A stretch of 64,000 bases of DNA from Candidatus Thalassarchaeum betae (GTDB taxonomy: Archaea; Thermoplasmatota; Poseidoniia; Poseidoniales; Thalassarchaeaceae), in the NCBI GenBank assembly GCA_003193925.1, contig PSPG01000004.1, positions 1-64,000 on the forward strand, written 5' to 3'. The position numbers and the translations under genes were made by a program. This document shows, in pieces, positions 60,466 through 64,000 of this stretch (positions within the stretch are counted from its first letter, which is position 1; each line of letters opens with the position of its first letter). The notes beneath the pieces are model-generated. The model had not been told where the DNA came from and ran no database searches. It saw only the letters and a program-made list of their open reading frames with translations.

Positions 60466-61704
60466 GTGGCGAGCGAAGTGGATGCTCCTCCATTGGACAA
60501 GGAAAATACGAAAATCCCCTCATACCAGAGCCCGAAAAGATCCATCGACAAACTTCAAGTTGAGATGAAAGAGCTTTCCGAGAAGGCTCAGCAATTGCTC
60601 ACGGAGAAGCTCTTCCTTGAGAATGAATGCGCCCAGTTGAAAAAACGTGCCAATAGGCTTGATGAAGAACTCAGGAACCTCAGAACTCCCCCTTACGTAA
60701 TCGGGTTCATCCAAGACAGAGTTGGGGACAATGCAGTTGTTAGAAACTCAAATGGAACTGTCTTCCTAGTAAGTGTGAATCGGCGCTTGGACGAGTCTTT
60801 GCTGATTCCCGGTGCCAGAGTCGCATTGAATCAGGACTCTCTGTCGATAATCGAAGTGCTGGATAATTCCTGGGATCCGTTAGTATCCGGAACTGAAATC
60901 ATAGAAAAACCTTTGACGACGTTTTCTGATATAGGAGGATTAGACGAACAGATCAAGCAAATCAGGCAGGCCATCGAGTTACCCTTTGAGAGACCCGAAG
61001 CCTTCAGGGAATTCGGCATAGAACCCCCTAAGGGTGTTCTCATTACCGGACCGCCAGGGACCGGGAAGACCATGCTAGCCAAGGCTGTTGCAAATTCTAC
61101 TGAAGCCACCTTCTTGGGATTGGTAGGTTCCGAATTGGCCCAGAAGTACATCGGCGAGGGTGGACGCATGGTCAGGGAACTGTTTGACCTTGCACGCAAG
61201 CGTGCTCCTGCCATCATTTTCATAGACGAAATTGATGCTATAGGCTCCAAGAGGCTCGATATGGCTACTTCTGGTGACCGCGAGGTACAGAGGACTCTCA
61301 TGCAATTACTGGCTGAGTTGGACGGTTTCGAAACTTTGGATGATGTGAAGGTTATTGCGGCGACGAATAGGCCCGAACTGCTCGATGTAGCCCTACTCAG
61401 ACCCGGAAGATTCGATCGGATCATCGATATCGAACTACCGAACTCCGAGGGCAGACAGCATATATTCGAGGTACATTGCAACAACGTGCCCCTAGACAAA
61501 CAAGTGAACATCAGGAAGATGGCAATCGCTACTGAGGGCTACAGTGGTGCAGAGATCAAATCTATTATAATTGAAGCAGGCATGAGTGCGATCGCCGATT
61601 ACAGAAATCGGTGCTCGGCCAAGGATTTCTCTTCAGCACTGACAATCATGGACCGAAAGCGCAAGGACAGCCTGCACAATGGTCCTGATTCCCTATACAG
61701 CTGA
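60466..61704 (+). CDS. pan: Proteasome-activating nucleotidase PAN
   Basis: Hexameric AAA+ unfoldase that feeds the 20S proteasome. An N-terminal coiled coil (about residues 25-72), an OB domain, then Walker A GPPGTGKT, Walker B IIFIDEIDAIG, and the SRH with ATNRPELLDVALLRPGRFDR. The C-terminus ends Leu-Tyr-Ser, a HbYX motif that docks into alpha-ring pockets and opens the gate. It is 412 residues long and starts at GTG 60466. The alpha subunit is at 27177. Confidence 0.95.
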   Translation: MASEVDAPPLDKENTKIPSYQSPKRSIDKLQVEMKELSEKAQQLLTEKLFLENECAQLKKRANRLDEELRNLRTPPYVIGFIQDRVGDNAVVRNSNGTVFLVSVNRRLDESLLIPGARVALNQDSLSIIEVLDNSWDPLVSGTEIIEKPLTTFSDIGGLDEQIKQIRQAIELPFERPEAFREFGIEPPKGVLITGPPGTGKTMLAKAVANSTEATFLGLVGSELAQKYIGEGGRMVRELFDLARKRAPAIIFIDEIDAIGSKRLDMATSGDREVQRTLMQLLAELDGFETLDDVKVIAATNRPELLDVALLRPGRFDRIIDIELPNSEGRQHIFEVHCNNVPLDKQVNIRKMAIATEGYSGAEIKSIIIEAGMSAIADYRNRCSAKDFSSALTIMDRKRKDSLHNGPDSLYS

Positions 61705-61724
61705 TTAGCAATCCTCATCACTCC

Positions 61725-62786
61725 ATGCCGCGACCCCGTATCGTGTCAGACCGTTGGATCGAGTGCGTCCCGAACATCAGCGAAGGCAGGGACGAAGAAG
61801 TCATCGAGGAGATTGTGGACTCTGCAAGGGGGTTCCACGGATCGGCTGTACTCAGTGCTGAACCCGATGCGGACTACAATAGAACGGTCATCACAATCGC
61901 AGGTCAGGCCGAACCAGTTACGCAGGCGGTGATATCACTGATTAGGAAATCTGCTGAACTAATAGACATGAGGCTGCACTCTGGTTCCCATCCTCGAATG
62001 GGGGCTGTAGATGTATGCCCATTCGTGCCCCTCGCCGAAGGTACACATGGCGATTGCATGGCTTCAGCAACGTCAGTTATGGAAGCTGTTGGAGATGATA
62101 TCCCTGTGTACTTGTACGGAGACGCAGCGACATCTCAACCGCGGGCGCAATTGGCTAAACTCCGAAGAGGTCAGTATGAAGCCCTTGAGGCGAGGCTATC
62201 AGGAGGTGTATGGGATGATGAAGATACCAGATTTCCGGATCGCTGGTCTGGCTCGTGGGGTGAGTCCGAGAAGAGGTTCGGGGCAATGGCGGTTGGGGTC
62301 AGACCGGTATTGGTCGCATTCAACGTGAATGTTGACGAATCAGAGCCCCTCGTGTCGAAAGCTGCGGCACAGCTGATTAGGACCTCGGGTAGGCTAATCA
62401 AAGGCACTGATGGGAAAAAGATGAGAATTCCCGGGATGCTCCAGAACGTACAGGGAATGGGAGTCGGCCTGCCCACGAAAGGGATTTGCCAGGTTTCTAT
62501 GAACCTACAGGATGTGTCCATCACACCCTTGCACATGGCATTCGAGGCAGTCAATTCAATCGCCGCAGATCATGGTGTATCCACATGTGGGAGCGAATTG
62601 ATCGGACTAGTGCCGTTGTCAGCAGTACTCGAAAGCGGCAGATGGTATCATGAAGATCCTGGCTCAGCGAATGCAGAGGAGTTAGTTGATGCTGCCGTTA
62701 TGGGGCTGGGATTGGACCAACTCGAGCCATTCGATGCCCACAACAGCATCATAGAGTGGTCTTTAGCAAGGAATCTCGGTGATTAG
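61725..62786 (+). CDS. ftcD: Glutamate formiminotransferase (FtcD N-terminal type)
   Basis: Transfers the formimino group of formiminoglutamate, a product of histidine breakdown, to tetrahydrofolate. ECVPNISEGRDEEVIEEIV near residue 12, the folate-binding HSGSHPRMGAVDVCPFVPL (about residues 86-104) and GVRPVLVAFNVNV are family blocks. The 353-residue protein lacks the cyclodeaminase half, which is encoded separately by the next gene. It starts 20 bp after PAN, but the two need not be related. Confidence 0.93.
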   Translation: MPRPRIVSDRWIECVPNISEGRDEEVIEEIVDSARGFHGSAVLSAEPDADYNRTVITIAGQAEPVTQAVISLIRKSAELIDMRLHSGSHPRMGAVDVCPFVPLAEGTHGDCMASATSVMEAVGDDIPVYLYGDAATSQPRAQLAKLRRGQYEALEARLSGGVWDDEDTRFPDRWSGSWGESEKRFGAMAVGVRPVLVAFNVNVDESEPLVSKAAAQLIRTSGRLIKGTDGKKMRIPGMLQNVQGMGVGLPTKGICQVSMNLQDVSITPLHMAFEAVNSIAADHGVSTCGSELIGLVPLSAVLESGRWYHEDPGSANAEELVDAAVMGLGLDQLEPFDAHNSIIEWSLARNLGD

Positions 62787-62787
62787 C

Positions 62788-63405
62788 ATGAATGGCGGGT
62801 ACGAAGATGTTCTCCATCATATAGCATCTGATTCACCCACCCCTGGCGGTGGTTCGGTAGCCGCACTCTCCCTCGCTCATGCCCACGCTCTTGCCTCTAT
62901 GGTGGCAAGACTGACTCTAGGCAAGGAAATATGGCAATCAGGGCACGAATCCGCTAATCACGTGCTTTCCGAGTCATCCGTTGGTCAGCAGACAGCGCTA
63001 ACCCTTGCACATCGCGATGCTGAATCTTTCCAAGCTGTCATGCAGGCTTACCGATTACCCAACTCCGGCGACCATGAAGTATCTACTCGCAAGGCCGCGA
63101 TTATGGATGCTTACATAATAGCTACATCAGTTCCCTTAGAGACCGCTCAGAATGGACTGGGACTTCTCCTATTACTGGATGAGATGGCCATGTCATGCAA
63201 TGCTAATGCTATTACAGATCTGGCGGCTTCCGCAGAGATGGCCAACACCGCCATCATTATTGCAGGATTGAACGTGAGAATTAATCTGCAGTCACTACCC
63301 GATGTTAATGCTGATGCGTTCTCCAATGAATTGGCTGATGTCAAGGAACAAGCCTCGTCGCTAATTGGAAAAATCAGAACCACCGTGGAAGACAGGATGA
63401 AATGA
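62788..63405 (+). CDS. fchA: Formiminotetrahydrofolate cyclodeaminase FchA
   Basis: Deaminates 5-formimino-tetrahydrofolate to methenyl-tetrahydrofolate and ammonia. The family signature SPTPGGGSVAAL is at residues 16-27, followed by long helices typical of the all-alpha dimer. 205 residues from ATG 62788, 1 bp after the ftcD stop; the hutU ATG begins 1 bp after its own stop. The three genes form a histidine-degradation operon. Confidence 0.92.
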   Translation: MNGGYEDVLHHIASDSPTPGGGSVAALSLAHAHALASMVARLTLGKEIWQSGHESANHVLSESSVGQQTALTLAHRDAESFQAVMQAYRLPNSGDHEVSTRKAAIMDAYIIATSVPLETAQNGLGLLLLLDEMAMSCNANAITDLAASAEMANTAIIIAGLNVRINLQSLPDVNADAFSNELADVKEQASSLIGKIRTTVEDRMK

Positions 63406-63406
63406 T

Positions 63407-64000
63407 ATGGAATTCCAAAACGATGTGGTGCATGGGATTCCACAATACATGCCCGAAATTAGGGGGTTGGATGACACGGTTGATCACGCTCCTCGCCGGC
63501 CCAGCGTCCTGAATGCTTCTGAGAGTCGGGAAGCCCTGAGCAACGCCCTGAGGTACTTCCCCAAGGATTGGCATGGAGAGCTATCAGCAGAATTTGCTGA
63601 CGAGTTAAACGCATACGGTCACATCTACATGCATAGGTTCCGACCCTCATATCCAATGCACGCACGTCCGATTTCCGAGTATCCAGCAAAGATCGGGCAG
63701 GCCTCCGCAATAATGATGATGATTCAGAACAACCTAGACCCTGTATTAGCGCAATACCCGCATGAGTTAGTCACCTATGGAGGCAACGGCACTGTATTTC
63801 AGAACTGGATCCAGTATCGACTGACGATGGCGTATCTGGCCAAGATGAATCAGGACCAAACTCTGGTCATGTACTCCGGGCACCCCCTCGGGCTGTTTCC
63901 ATCCAGCTCAGGAGCACCCCGAGTAATTATCACTAATGGCATGGTGGTCCCTAACTACTCCTCCCAAGCCGAATACGAGCGCATGAGCGCCATGGGAGTC
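63407..64000 (+). CDS. hutU: Urocanate hydratase HutU (3' partial)
   Basis: The frame starts at ATG 63407 and stays open to the window end, giving the first 198 residues of a protein usually 550-680 long. It shows EALSNALRYFPKDWHGELSA, FADELNAYGHIYMHRFRP, LVTYGGNGTVFQNWIQYRL and QTLVMYSGHPLGLFPSSSGA, then ITNGMVVPNYSS: clear urocanase blocks with the NAD-binding region. It hydrates urocanate to imidazolonepropionate, upstream of FtcD and FchA in the pathway. The start overlaps none of fchA (1-bp gap). Confidence 0.95.
   Translation, partial: MEFQNDVVHGIPQYMPEIRGLDDTVDHAPRRPSVLNASESREALSNALRYFPKDWHGELSAEFADELNAYGHIYMHRFRPSYPMHARPISEYPAKIGQASAIMMMIQNNLDPVLAQYPHELVTYGGNGTVFQNWIQYRLTMAYLAKMNQDQTLVMYSGHPLGLFPSSSGAPRVIITNGMVVPNYSSQAEYERMSAMGV

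Noticed and set aside
1-64000. CRISPR arrays, insertion sequences, integrases or prophage genes
   Set aside because: No spaced direct repeats, transposase motifs or terminal inverted repeats were seen; the only regular repeat is the coding array at 42-881.

Overview
The window is a gene-dense stretch of an archaeal chromosome. It carries archaeal or eukaryote-type information genes throughout: aIF5A, SRP54, RFC large subunit, primase small subunit, exosome Rrp4/41/42, SBDS, eL43, uS12, uS7, aEF2, archaeal-type GlyRS, ProRS and MetRS, TiaS, TrmY, KptA, Tsr3, aMBF1, proteasome alpha and PAN. Isoprenoid genes (isopentenyl phosphate kinase, GGPP synthase) also fit an archaeon. A C-terminal PGF-type sorting signal plus an archaeosortase, a split transketolase, futalosine menaquinone genes, a peptide transporter and histidine-degradation genes suggest a mesophilic, protein-consuming euryarchaeon, most likely a marine Thermoplasmatota of the Poseidoniales (Marine Group II) kind. 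The lineage is inferred from gene content only. Most starts lie 25-45 bp downstream of a TATA-like box, so leaders are very short or absent.

Layout. 0-6.2 kb: C-terminal part of an Asp-rich repeat surface protein, aIF5A, OPT transporter, EamA permease, SurE. 6.2-15.4 kb: TrmY and SRP54 (minus), a membrane protein and the TrkA-TrkH potassium system (plus), RFC-L and GlyRS (minus). 15.5-24.9 kb: a very large Lhr-type helicase, an archaeosortase (minus), a sugar-isomerase/HAD phosphatase pair, TiaS and two small membrane proteins. 24.9-27.1 kb: PurB and Dph6 (minus). 27.2-32.6 kb: the classical archaeal superoperon psmA-SBDS-rrp4-rrp41-rrp42-eL43-pcc1-prefoldin beta plus one unknown gene. 32.6-35.2 kb: Nudix, TPR protein and UbiD-type decarboxylase (minus). 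35.4-38.8 kb: uS12-uS7-aEF2. 38.8-41.3 kb: a fused IPP isomerase/GGPP synthase and isopentenyl phosphate kinase (minus). 41.4-47.9 kb: short alternating units with zinc-ribbon proteins, KptA, a thiolase, CoaBC and ProRS. 48.0-52.8 kb: split transketolase and mqnE-mqnA / mqnD. 52.9-60.4 kb: primase, two linked unknown genes, a CBS membrane protein, MetRS, Tsr3 and aMBF1. 60.5-64.0 kb: PAN, then ftcD-fchA-hutU, the last cut by the window end.

Connections. The archaeosortase is a candidate processor of the repeat protein's C-terminal signal. Dph6 completes diphthamide on the aEF2 encoded here. aIF5A relieves ribosome stalling on proline runs such as the one in the protein at 54.4 kb. PAN carries the C-terminal HbYX motif that opens the 20S gate formed by PsmA. 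IPK, IDI-GGPPS and possibly the UbiD protein belong to an archaeal mevalonate route to membrane lipids. MqnE, MqnA and MqnD make menaquinone precursors.

The most unusual structural feature is the tightness of convergent genes. All twelve convergent pairs lack any intergenic base; in eight the two stop codons abut exactly and in four the genes overlap. No CRISPR array, insertion sequence, rRNA or tRNA gene was seen, and no gap between genes exceeds about 200 bp.
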